64,000 bases of DNA from positions 38,140-102,139 of the forward strand of contig SVKD01000009.1 in the NCBI GenBank assembly GCA_015068645.1, in the 5' to 3' direction. Under the pieces are notes generated by a model. It ran no database searches. It saw nothing but the letters and a program-made list of their open reading frames with translations, and had not been told where the DNA came from. The stretch comes from Oscillospiraceae bacterium. GTDB lineage: Bacteria > Bacillota > Clostridia > UMGS1840. The translations under genes were made by a program, and so were the position numbers. Positions 34,185 through 41,583 of the stretch are shown here, one piece after another (the stretch's first letter is position 1; each line of letters starts with the position of its first letter).

Positions 34185-34922
34185 TTATTCAGCGCTGATG
34201 TACTTATCCAGGATTTTCTGAACAGTACCGTCTGCAATCAATTCGTTCAAAGCAGTGTTCACTTTTTCTAAAAGTTCATTATTATCTTTGGAAATACAGA
34301 TTGCATAATCTTCAACCGCATATTCGGTTTCCAGAATAGTGAGTCCTTCATTTGCGTCAACAAAGGAAATTGCAGGCTGATTGTCGATAATTACACAATC
34401 AACTTTACCGCTGGTTAAAGCAGCAACTGCATCAGCACCTTTGTTGAACGGAATTACAAATTCATCACCGTACTGATCTCCTGCATAAATATGACCAGTG
34501 GTATCCTGCTGTACACCGATTTTTTTGCCTTCGATGTCATCTAAAGTGGTGATTTCAGAACCTTCTTTTACAATAACAGACTGAATACCGGTTGCATAAC
34601 TGTCAGTAAAGTTAACACTTTTTTTACGTTCGTCAGTTACAGTCAATCCTGCCATACCCATATCGTATTTACCGGTCTGAACACCAGCAACGATAGATCC
34701 GAATTCGGTATCCTGGATTTCTAAAGTCATACCAATTTTGTCTGCAATTGCCTGTGCAATTTCAGCATCGATACCTACGATTTTATCACCTTCGTAAAAT
34801 TCGTAGGGAGGGAATGCTGCGTTGGTTGCCATTACCAGCTTGTTGTCATCTTTTGCACCGCAACCGGTGAAGAGAGACAGCAACATTACTGCCGCTAATA
34901 ACAATGTAATGAGTTTTTTCAT
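34185..34922 (-). CDS. Amino-acid ABC transporter substrate-binding lipoprotein
   Basis: The 245-residue protein has a lipoprotein signal (MKKLITLLLAAVMLLSLFTGC, Cys21) and the type-II PAAT binding fold: NAAFPPYEF, GIDAEIAQAI, GMAGLTVTDERKKSV and GKKIGVQQDTTG. It binds an amino acid (the ligand cannot be read) outside the membrane and delivers it to the permease. Start ATG (complement of 34920-34922) follows AAGGAGGAAAAG. It is the first gene of the importer, with its own promoter. Confidence 0.94.
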   Translation of the reverse strand: MKKLITLLLAAVMLLSLFTGCGAKDDNKLVMATNAAFPPYEFYEGDKIVGIDAEIAQAIADKIGMTLEIQDTEFGSIVAGVQTGKYDMGMAGLTVTDERKKSVNFTDSYATGIQSVIVKEGSEITTLDDIEGKKIGVQQDTTGHIYAGDQYGDEFVIPFNKGADAVAALTSGKVDCVIIDNQPAISFVDANEGLTILETEYAVEDYAICISKDNNELLEKVNTALNELIADGTVQKILDKYISAE

Positions 34923-34980
34923 GTTCTTTTCCTCCTTGCACAAAAGTGCATTTTAATATTTTTTATAAATTTTCTATAAT

Positions 34981-35009
34981 ATTATACTATAACAAGGGAA
35001 TTTTTTCAA
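34981..35009 (-). promoter_or_regulatory. Sigma-A promoter of the amino-acid importer
   Basis: On the minus strand TTGAAA (35004-35009), a 17-nt spacer and TATAAT (34981-34986) lie about 60 nt before the binding-protein gene. A short hairpin (TGCAC..GTGCA, near 34936-34949) lies in the leader. Confidence 0.7.
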
Positions 35010-35104
35010 TAGATTTTAAAAAATTTATTCCGTTTTTTGTATTTTTATTACAATTGGCCAAAAACTTCGGATAAATTTTAAAAAGAACCGACCAAATAAC
35101 CATT

Positions 35105-36001
35105 CTATAAAGCAATTTTTACGGAAGATGCATACTCAGAAGGAGTCATTTGCGCAATTTTTTTAAACTGCTTGGAAAAATAGTGAATGCTATCATAAGC
35201 TAAAATGTTGGCAATCTGCGTAAAGTTGTAGTTATCTTCACGAATCAGCATTTTGGCACGTTCAATTTTTAAGTAATTAAAATACTGCATAACCCCCATC
35301 CCCGTCTTTTCTTTAAAGAGCATCTTAAGGCCGGTACTGTTGGTTTTGGAATATTTTAACACATCCGAAAAACTTAATGTGTTTCCGATATTTTCGTTTA
35401 AAAATTCAATCACATCTTCTACAATGTCATTGTCCATTCGTTCTTTTAACACGGAAAGAGATTTTTTGGGCGTATAAGAAATAGAATTGTTCCGATACAA
35501 TGACAAAAGAAATTGGGTCAAGCCCAACAGAATCATCTGTTCTGCACCAAAAGAGGCTCCACCTTTTCGTTTCAGACCGTGTGCGAAAGGATCATTTAAC
35601 GGTGTCTGAAAGGCTTTTGTGGCTTCCTTGATAATGGAAGAAAGCAGGTTTTTTTCTTCCTTGGTCACGTGGAACACCTTATTTTGAAAAAAACTCATAG
35701 CTTTGGATTTACATTCAAAAGAAACGATGGCAATATTGGGAGCGATCACCCCGTTGGAATAGACGTTATGAAATTCTCCCGGCTTGTGAAAGAGCACATC
35801 CCCTTGTTGCAACCGATGGGTATTATCTTCAGCAATAGCGTTGATTTCTCCTTTGTCCACATAGATAAATTCCCAGAAATCGTGTTTCTCACCAATAAAT
35901 TTAAAATCTTTGGCATATTCCAGATAGTGAATGGTGACCACATTTTTAATCACAAATTCTTCTTTCAAACGAAGCGGAATATAAGTTTGTTCTTCTAACA
36001 T
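35105..36001 (-). CDS. AraC family transcriptional regulator
   Basis: The 298-residue protein has an N-terminal cupin-type sensing domain (residues about 30-90, with DFWEFIYVDKGEI, and GDVLFHKPGEFHNV) and a C-terminal AraC double helix-turn-helix (about 195-298; IERAKMLIREDNYNFTQIAN and YFSKQFKKIAQMTPSEY). The ligand is unknown, perhaps a sugar. Its start overlaps the end of maf by 7 nt. The importer genes lie further down the same strand after a 180-nt gap with its own promoter; regulation of them is possible but not shown. Confidence 0.88.
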   Translation of the reverse strand: MLEEQTYIPLRLKEEFVIKNVVTIHYLEYAKDFKFIGEKHDFWEFIYVDKGEINAIAEDNTHRLQQGDVLFHKPGEFHNVYSNGVIAPNIAIVSFECKSKAMSFFQNKVFHVTKEEKNLLSSIIKEATKAFQTPLNDPFAHGLKRKGGASFGAEQMILLGLTQFLLSLYRNNSISYTPKKSLSVLKERMDNDIVEDVIEFLNENIGNTLSFSDVLKYSKTNSTGLKMLFKEKTGMGVMQYFNYLKIERAKMLIREDNYNFTQIANILAYDSIHYFSKQFKKIAQMTPSEYASSVKIAL

Positions 36002-36603
36002 TCAGGCTTCACCCCACCTTGTTTTGCATATTCCTGAAGCTCCTCTAAAATGGCAAACACAGGAAGCCCCACCACATTATCAAAATCGCCCTCAATTTTT
36101 TTCACGAATTTTGATGCAATCCCCTGGATAGCATACGATCCGGCCTTATCAAAGGGTTCACCCGTGTTGATATAGGCAGCAATCTCTTCCTCGGTGATGG
36201 GATAAAAATATACCTTGGTTTCACAAACTTTTTTCTGATAGGCAACCTTTTCTTTCGCTACATACGCTAAGGTTACTCCCGTAAATACGCTATGTGCCTT
36301 TCCCGAAAGAAGCTGAAGCATCCGACGAGCATCCGCCTCATCTACCGGTTTTCCGAAAATTTCATTGTCCAGAGCAACCACGGTATCTGCCGCAACCACC
36401 AATACCTCTTCTCCCAAAAATGCCTGTGCGGCACTTTGAGCTTTCCGGTAAGAAAGCTCTGCCACCAATTCATTGGGAGCCATATCTTCAGAAACTGTTT
36501 CATCCGCATCTGTTACATATACCGTGAATGCAATCCCTTCTCTTGCCAGAAGTTCTTTCCGTCTGGGAGATTGGGATGCCAAAATAATCTTTGCCTGATT
36601 CAT
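35995..36603 (-). CDS. maf: Maf family nucleotide pyrophosphatase
   Basis: The 202-residue protein matches Maf/YhdE: NQAKIILASQSPRRKELLAREG at the N-terminus, ADTVVALDNEIFGKP in the middle, then GEPFDKAGSYAIQGIASKFV. Maf proteins hydrolyse dTTP, UTP or modified nucleotides to monophosphates. Start ATG (complement of 36601-36603) follows GGAGG; a longer frame reaching 36921 lies opposite the spoIIIA leader and is not homologous. It is divergent from spoIIIAA and overlaps the AraC gene. Confidence 0.93.
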   Translation of the reverse strand: MNQAKIILASQSPRRKELLAREGIAFTVYVTDADETVSEDMAPNELVAELSYRKAQSAAQAFLGEEVLVVAADTVVALDNEIFGKPVDEADARRMLQLLSGKAHSVFTGVTLAYVAKEKVAYQKKVCETKVYFYPITEEEIAAYINTGEPFDKAGSYAIQGIASKFVKKIEGDFDNVVGLPVFAILEELQEYAKQGGVKPEC

Positions 36604-36703
36604 TGTGATTCCTCCGTGCATATATCTTCTTTGAAAATCATAACACACTTTGCAAAAAAAGTCAACCAAATTTACCAACAAAATAACATGCACAAAAGGG
36701 TTG

Positions 36704-36732
36704 TCATACTTTTGGACAGCCTCACATATAGT
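36704..36732 (+). promoter_or_regulatory. Candidate sigma-E promoter of spoIIIA
   Basis: TCATACT (36704-36710) fits the sigma-E -35 (kmATATT) with one mismatch, and CATATAGT (36725-36732) resembles the -10 (CATACAhT); the spacer is 14 nt. Sigma-E drives spoIIIA in B. subtilis. It lies about 20 nt before the spoIIIAA start, closer than usual but leaving room for the ribosome site. Confidence 0.5.
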
Positions 36733-36753
36733 GATAAAAACGAGGTGAACTTC

Positions 36754-37638
36754 ATGATACACACAGCACTGCAACAAAATAAACACACACTCCTTGATGT
36801 GCTTCCCGATTACCTTACGGAATATTTTACCAACAACACCGAAGAAATCCGAATCCGAAGAAACCGTCCTGTGATTTTTTTGGAACATAACCGGGAACTG
36901 TTGACGCCCTACCGATTTCAAGGACAGGAAATGGAAGAACTGGTAGACCGCTTGACAGAAGGAACTTTCAGCACCTATTTTGACTCCATCAAAGAAGGAT
37001 ATATCACCTTAAAAGGCGGACATCGTGTGGGAATTTCCGGCACAGCGGTTTATGAAGGAAACAAGCTTACTTATTTAAAAGATATCTCTTCGGTAAATAT
37101 CCGGATCGCACGAGAGATAACCGATTCTGCAGACCGTTTGTTTCAAGCAGTAGGACATTTCAATCCCCTTCCGGGAATTCTGATTGTTTCACCCCCGGGC
37201 CACGGAAAAACAACCCTGCTTCGTGACTTTATTCGTCAACTATCCGAAAAACGTGCCGGAATGCGAGTATCTGTGGTTGATGAACGAGGTGAAATTGCAG
37301 CTACCTATCATGGAGATATGCAAAACAATTTAGGAAGCCGATGTGACATTTTGAATGGCTACACCAAGGAAGACGGCATCCGCATGGCAATCCGAAGTCT
37401 TTCACCGAACGTCATTGCAGTGGATGAAATCGGAACCGCAAAGGACGAAGATGGGCTACTTTATGCGTATCATGCAGGAGTATCGGTTGTGGCAACCATT
37501 CATGGAGACAGCAGTCAAAACTTCCGAAAAAACATTCAGAAGCTGACCGAAGAAAGCGTATTTTCTTATGAAGTGTATCTTTCTAAAAACTGCTCTTCTG
37601 ACCGCATTTTGCAAATCAAAAGAATAGACGGTGAATAA
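36754..37638 (+). CDS. spoIIIAA: Stage III sporulation protein AA
   Basis: The 294-residue cytoplasmic ATPase has Walker A SPPGHGKTT (146-154) followed by VVDERGEIA and NVIAVDEIG (Walker B), the layout of secretion ATPases. It powers or gates the SpoIIIA-SpoIIQ channel from the mother cell. Start ATG 36754 follows GAGGTGA at 6 nt; a much longer in-frame extension to 36292 runs opposite maf and is not real. It is the first gene of the complete spoIIIA operon. Confidence 0.96.
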   Translation: MIHTALQQNKHTLLDVLPDYLTEYFTNNTEEIRIRRNRPVIFLEHNRELLTPYRFQGQEMEELVDRLTEGTFSTYFDSIKEGYITLKGGHRVGISGTAVYEGNKLTYLKDISSVNIRIAREITDSADRLFQAVGHFNPLPGILIVSPPGHGKTTLLRDFIRQLSEKRAGMRVSVVDERGEIAATYHGDMQNNLGSRCDILNGYTKEDGIRMAIRSLSPNVIAVDEIGTAKDEDGLLYAYHAGVSVVATIHGDSSQNFRKNIQKLTEESVFSYEVYLSKNCSSDRILQIKRIDGE

Positions 37639-37639
37639 C

Positions 37640-38134
37640 ATGATGAAAATGTGGGGACTAGTGCTTCTTGCAACAGCAGATGTCCTGTTGGTTCATTACC
37701 TTGTGGAGAGAAAGAAAAAAACAATACGTTGTTTAAGAGAAATGATTGGATTTTCCGGCGGTGTTACCTATGGAATCACCGAGTGGAAGCGAACCTTGGA
37801 AAAAGCAATGATGCAGGAAAAGCATCAGGGAATGTTCCCAAAACTGTTTCAGGAAAAATTGATAAGCTACCGCACAGAACTTTCCCTGCGAGAAGCCATC
37901 AACAAAGCATTAGAGGAACTTCCCCTTCCCTATGAAGCTGCGGAACTCTTCTCTTGCTATTTCGCAAATTTAGGAAAATCCACCAAAAAGTATACAGAGG
38001 AGCAGTTCAGACATACAAAAAAACGATTGGAAGAAATGCTCCAAAGTTTGAGAGAAGATCTTCCCAAAACCAAAAAAATCATATCAGCAGGAGTATATTC
38101 CATCAGTGGGATGATAGCAATTTTATTACTGTGA
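37640..38134 (+). CDS. spoIIIAB: Stage III sporulation protein AB
   Basis: The 164-residue protein has membrane segments at both ends and a helical middle (GMFPKLFQEKLISYRTELSLREAI, FSCYFANLGKST). It resembles type II secretion GspF-like parts. Start ATG 37640 lies just past the spoIIIAA stop, with GGTGA 6 nt upstream; a GTG at 37631 is an alternative. Confidence 0.92.
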   Translation: MMKMWGLVLLATADVLLVHYLVERKKKTIRCLREMIGFSGGVTYGITEWKRTLEKAMMQEKHQGMFPKLFQEKLISYRTELSLREAINKALEELPLPYEAAELFSCYFANLGKSTKKYTEEQFRHTKKRLEEMLQSLREDLPKTKKIISAGVYSISGMIAILLL

Positions 38135-38145
38135 GAGGAATGGTT

Positions 38146-38340
38146 ATGAACGTTGAATTAATTTTTAAAATTGCAGCAATCGGCATCATTGTTGCCATCT
38201 TAAACCAACTGCTTTCCAAGTCGGGACGGGATGAACAAGCCACCATGGTTACCCTTGCGGGACTTGTGGTGGTGCTCATTGTGATTGTGCAGGAAATTGC
38301 TTATTTATTTGAAACAATCAAAAGTCTGTTTGGGTTTTAA
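38146..38340 (+). CDS. spoIIIAC: Stage III sporulation protein AC
   Basis: The 64-residue membrane protein reads MNVELIFKIAAIGIIVAILN at its start and has two helices joined by SKSGRDEQATM, the SpoIIIAC pattern. ATG 38146 is chosen for GAGAGGA at 6 nt upstream. It belongs to the membrane core of the feeding-tube channel between mother cell and forespore. Confidence 0.93.
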   Translation: MNVELIFKIAAIGIIVAILNQLLSKSGRDEQATMVTLAGLVVVLIVIVQEIAYLFETIKSLFGF

Positions 38341-38370
38341 TACATCAATATACCCGGAAAAGGAGTCGCT

Positions 38371-38760
38371 ATGGATACGGTTTCCAAACTGATGGGCATC
38401 GCTTTTATCGGTGCCATATCTGCGGTGTTTTTACGGGAAAAGACACCGCAGTTTTCTATGATAATTGCTTTGGTAACAGGCATCGTGATATTTTCACTGA
38501 TTGCAAATGAGCTGACAAGCATTATAAATACCGTCACTGAATTTATGAATGATTCGGGTCTGGATAACGAAGCCGTTTCCGCTGTATTAAAAATTCTCGG
38601 AATTGGCATCGGAGCAGAATATTTTTGTAACGTGATTGCCGATGCAGGAGAAACTGCCATTGCCAAAAAAGCAGAATTTTCCGCCAAAGTGGTAATTATG
38701 ATGCTTCTGCTGCCTCTGCTCGGAAAGGTTGTGGACACTGTATGGTCGCTGTTCGGATAA
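38371..38760 (+). CDS. spoIIIAD: Stage III sporulation protein AD
   Basis: The 129-residue membrane protein has about four helices and the SpoIIIAD signature KTPQFSMIIALVTGIVIFSL, then ILGIGIGAEYFCNVIADAGE. It follows spoIIIAC by 30 nt with a ribosome site AAAGGAG. It overlaps the spoIIIAE start by 19 nt. Confidence 0.93.
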   Translation: MDTVSKLMGIAFIGAISAVFLREKTPQFSMIIALVTGIVIFSLIANELTSIINTVTEFMNDSGLDNEAVSAVLKILGIGIGAEYFCNVIADAGETAIAKKAEFSAKVVIMMLLLPLLGKVVDTVWSLFG

Positions 38761-39764
38761 GACGTTTGATATGCTGGGGACTGATGGTCCTGATGCTGTT
38801 TTCCGCCTCACAAACCGTGTGGGCAAATGATACAGATGAAACAGAACTGTCCGATTTATCTTTTCAATCTGTGTGGGAAACCATCAAAGAAATGCTTTGG
38901 GGAGAATTTGTTTTATTACGCTTGAAAATTCCCACATTGATAATTCTCATCATCCTTGTCGGAATTAAAAACTGCATGGACTTCCCTCTCAGCTTAAATC
39001 GAACTGTTCACCTGGGAATCTTTTGCACCATGGCACTATGCTCGGGAGAATTGTTCCGAGAATTATCAGAAGTTGCTGAGAATTGCATCACTCACCTTTC
39101 TGAACTGATGTATCTGACAATCCCTGTATTAACCGGATTGGTTGCCAACGGCGGAAAAATGCTCAGTGCCGTGAAATCTACTTATTTTATGCTGGGGTTT
39201 ATGAATCTTTTGGTGTTTTTTATGAAAAATATTTTTCTACCGGGAATTTTTATCTATTTTATGTGCACCGTTTTAAGTCCCCTGTTGGAAAAAGATTATT
39301 TTGGGGCAATCAAGCAAGTAATTCTCTGGAGTGTCAAAACAGTTCTCCCTATTTTAATCGGTATTTTTCTGACGGTATTTTCTCTGCTGACCACAGTCAC
39401 CAAAGCATCGGATTCTCTGACACTGCAATCTGCCAAAATGGCACTGGGAAACTGCATTCCGTTTTTAGGAAACACCTTAAGCAGTTCCGGTGAATATCTG
39501 ATTCAGACCTTAAGCCACATCAAATCAAAAACCGGTCTGGCAGGTGTGTTTACTGCATCTTATGTGTTTTTATCTCCTTTGGTCAAATTGGTGGCTGGAC
39601 TGTTAACCTTTCAAGGGCTTTCGGTCTGTTCCGGTTTTTTATCGGACGATAAAACCACTCAGTTTTTTCAGGACACTGCCACCAGTCTGGGAATGCTGAC
39701 AGGCGTAGTGGCAACCGTGTCTGTCATTTCCGTGTTGGGGATTATGGTTTTAATCGGCATTTAA
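38742..39764 (+). CDS. spoIIIAE: Stage III sporulation protein AE
   Basis: The 340-residue protein has an N-terminal signal-like helix (LICWGLMVLMLFSASQTVWA) and a large multi-span domain with LTGLVANGGKMLSAV and NCIPFLGNTLSSSGEYL segments. At 340 residues it is shorter than B. subtilis SpoIIIAE (about 399), with the shortening in the N-terminal extracellular part. It starts inside spoIIIAD, so translation is coupled. Confidence 0.93.
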   Translation: MVAVRIRRLICWGLMVLMLFSASQTVWANDTDETELSDLSFQSVWETIKEMLWGEFVLLRLKIPTLIILIILVGIKNCMDFPLSLNRTVHLGIFCTMALCSGELFRELSEVAENCITHLSELMYLTIPVLTGLVANGGKMLSAVKSTYFMLGFMNLLVFFMKNIFLPGIFIYFMCTVLSPLLEKDYFGAIKQVILWSVKTVLPILIGIFLTVFSLLTTVTKASDSLTLQSAKMALGNCIPFLGNTLSSSGEYLIQTLSHIKSKTGLAGVFTASYVFLSPLVKLVAGLLTFQGLSVCSGFLSDDKTTQFFQDTATSLGMLTGVVATVSVISVLGIMVLIGI

Positions 39765-39779
39765 AAAGGATGTGATCGC

Positions 39780-40223
39780 TTGGCGGAATGGATTTCCAAC
39801 TTAAAACAAATTGTCATGATTGTTTTGATATGCGAATTTTTAAAAGAACTGTTCTCAACGGATTCTTTTCGGAAATATGTGCAATTTGCCATCAATCTGC
39901 TCTTGTTTTTATTCTTATTTTGCTCCTTGTTCCGCATTGATTTTACACTTCCGGAATTTGATTTTTCCGTTTTGGAAACCGAAAACGAAAATCTTGTGAT
40001 GAAAGAATACGAAACGCAGATTGCCATATCCATCCGGGAAGAACTCACCGGTAACGGTATCGATATTTCTGACGTTTCGGTTCAATTAAACGAGCAATAT
40101 GAAATTATTTCAGCAACCGTGTTTTCATCGGAAGACCCTGCGAAAATCTATCAAATACTGAAAGGAGAATTCCCCTATGAAGTGGTTTCCCCCACTGAAA
40201 CAACGTTGGCAGAAGATCCCTAA
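39780..40223 (+). CDS. spoIIIAF: Stage III sporulation protein AF
   Basis: The 147-residue protein has two N-terminal helices (about 8-48) and a soluble C-terminal domain (MKEYETQIAISIREELTGNGI). The start is TTG 39780, with AAAGGATGTG at a proper distance; an ATG at 39789 is an alternative. Its end overlaps spoIIIAG by 47 nt, which is more than usual. Confidence 0.9.
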   Translation: MAEWISNLKQIVMIVLICEFLKELFSTDSFRKYVQFAINLLLFLFLFCSLFRIDFTLPEFDFSVLETENENLVMKEYETQIAISIREELTGNGIDISDVSVQLNEQYEIISATVFSSEDPAKIYQILKGEFPYEVVSPTETTLAEDP

Positions 40224-40704
40224 ATCTCAAAAAATTAAACTGATTCTGATGCTCTTTATTTTGGGTATTATTTTTCTTTTATTTCCTTCTTCCGAAAAAA
40301 AAGCATCAAAACCCCAACCTGCGAATATGATAAACCAACAGAACTTGCCAACCCAAGAATTGGAAACTCTGCTGACGGAAATTACCGGTAACAAAGTGAA
40401 GGTGCTGGTCTCTTATGCAGACTCTGGCACGGTGGAAGTTGTTTCGGAAGAAACCATCACCTCCGAAACAAACAACGCCAACGGTGATACGCAAGAGAAA
40501 AAAGACCGAAAACCGGTGTTAGACGGAAACAAACAGGTACAAATCAAAAACAAGCAGAATCCCCGCATCAAGGGGGTTTGCATCTTCTATTTCGGCGCAT
40601 ACCAAAAAGAAACGGAAGAACTGCTTTATCGGGCAGCAAAAGGCTCTTTGGGCGCTGATTATCATACCGTGGAGGTGATTTTTGAGACTTATCCAAATCG
40701 ATAA
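40177..40704 (+). CDS. spoIIIAG: Stage III sporulation protein AG
   Basis: The 175-residue protein has one membrane helix (about 20-36) and a periplasmic-side ring-building domain (LETLLTEITGNKVKVLVSYAD; IKGVCIFYFGAYQKETEELLYRA). SpoIIIAG forms the large ring of the channel. ATG 40177 follows AAAGGAG inside spoIIIAF. Confidence 0.93.
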   Translation: MKWFPPLKQRWQKIPKSQKIKLILMLFILGIIFLLFPSSEKKASKPQPANMINQQNLPTQELETLLTEITGNKVKVLVSYADSGTVEVVSEETITSETNNANGDTQEKKDRKPVLDGNKQVQIKNKQNPRIKGVCIFYFGAYQKETEELLYRAAKGSLGADYHTVEVIFETYPNR

Positions 40705-40731
40705 CCAAACAATCTGAAAGGAGAACAAAAA

Positions 40732-41238
40732 ATGATTTTATTACATAAGCGAAAAATTGCAGCGGTGGTTTGCACAGCTCTTTTGGCAACTGCAGGTGTA
40801 GTCAATTATATCAACCACTCAGAATCTCAATCGGTTTCCTTAACCATCCCCCCTGCCAACGAAAGCTACGAAGATGAAACCACTTACGGAGAAGCAAGAT
40901 ATGTATCCTCGGATGTTTCTTTGGAAAAAGAGAGAAGCCAAGCCGTTTCCGTATTGCAAATTGTATCCGAAGATGAAGATGCAGATCCCCAAAAAAGGGC
41001 AGAGGCACAGGAAGAAATTATCCGAATTGCCAAGGATATGGAACATGAAACACTTACCAAACGCCTGCTTAGTGAAAAGGGCTTTGAGAATGTCAGTGTG
41101 TTGATAAATTCACCGGATGCCACTGTAAGCGTAAAATCCGACGGTTTATCTCAGCAGGATATTGCCAAAATCCGTGATGTTATGAAAACAGAAGCCGGAA
41201 TCGAGCCGAAAAACTTAAAAATCATGGAAACAAACTAA
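40732..41238 (+). CDS. spoIIIAH: Stage III sporulation protein AH
   Basis: The 168-residue protein has an N-terminal membrane helix (KIAAVVCTALLATAGVVNYI) and a YscJ/FliF-like domain at the C-terminus (EKGFENVSVLINSPDATVSV, LSQQDIAKIRDVMKTEAGI). SpoIIIAH meets forespore SpoIIQ to make the intermembrane channel. ATG 40732 follows AAAGGAGAAC. It ends the operon; no clear terminator follows. Confidence 0.94.
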   Translation: MILLHKRKIAAVVCTALLATAGVVNYINHSESQSVSLTIPPANESYEDETTYGEARYVSSDVSLEKERSQAVSVLQIVSEDEDADPQKRAEAQEEIIRIAKDMEHETLTKRLLSEKGFENVSVLINSPDATVSVKSDGLSQQDIAKIRDVMKTEAGIEPKNLKIMETN

Positions 41239-41331
41239 CGAAAATAAAGAAAAAAAATGACCTTGCAAACGAAAGGTTATCTTTGGTATTCTTTGGTAGA
41301 GTAGTGTCAATTTGAATTTTGAGGTGATAAT

Positions 41332-41583
41332 ATGAATCTTACCAAAGAAGAAAAAGCAAAATACGAGGGATATAACCGCGCCTACAATCTTTACAGTCCC
41401 CGTCCAACAACCTATGATGCAAAGGCTGCAAAACAACGAAAAAAAGAGGAAGAAGACAAGAAAAAACGTACAGAAAAACTCTTAACCCGTTTGGGACAGC
41501 TGAAAAAATCTGCCGTAAAACGCGGAATGTATAACCAAAAAATATACCAGGCTCAAGTGGAAAAGGAATCTCAAAATGTCTGA
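41332..41583 (+). CDS. Small basic helical protein before the portal gene
   Basis: The 83-residue protein is very rich in Lys and Glu (AKAAKQRKKEEEDKKKRTEK in the middle) with a predicted coiled coil, and no membrane segment. GAGGTGATAAT precedes its ATG. Its end overlaps the portal gene start by 8 nt, so it is translationally coupled to a phage portal protein. It could be a head-assembly helper, but no family is recognised. Confidence 0.65.
   Translation: MNLTKEEKAKYEGYNRAYNLYSPRPTTYDAKAAKQRKKEEEDKKKRTEKLLTRLGQLKKSAVKRGMYNQKIYQAQVEKESQNV

Noticed and set aside
34936..34950. Short TGCAC/GTGCA hairpin in the amino-acid importer leader as a terminator or attenuator
   Set aside because: The stem is only 5 bp and has no T-run; it may only space the ribosome site.
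36292..36753. A 154-codon in-frame N-terminal extension of spoIIIAA
   Set aside because: It lies fully opposite the maf gene, shows no homology to SpoIIIAA, and the ATG at 36754 has a proper ribosome site.
36604..36921. A long in-frame extension of maf past its ATG
   Set aside because: It runs through the spoIIIA leader and into the spoIIIAA gene on the opposite strand; the conserved Maf N-terminus begins at the ATG behind GGAGG.
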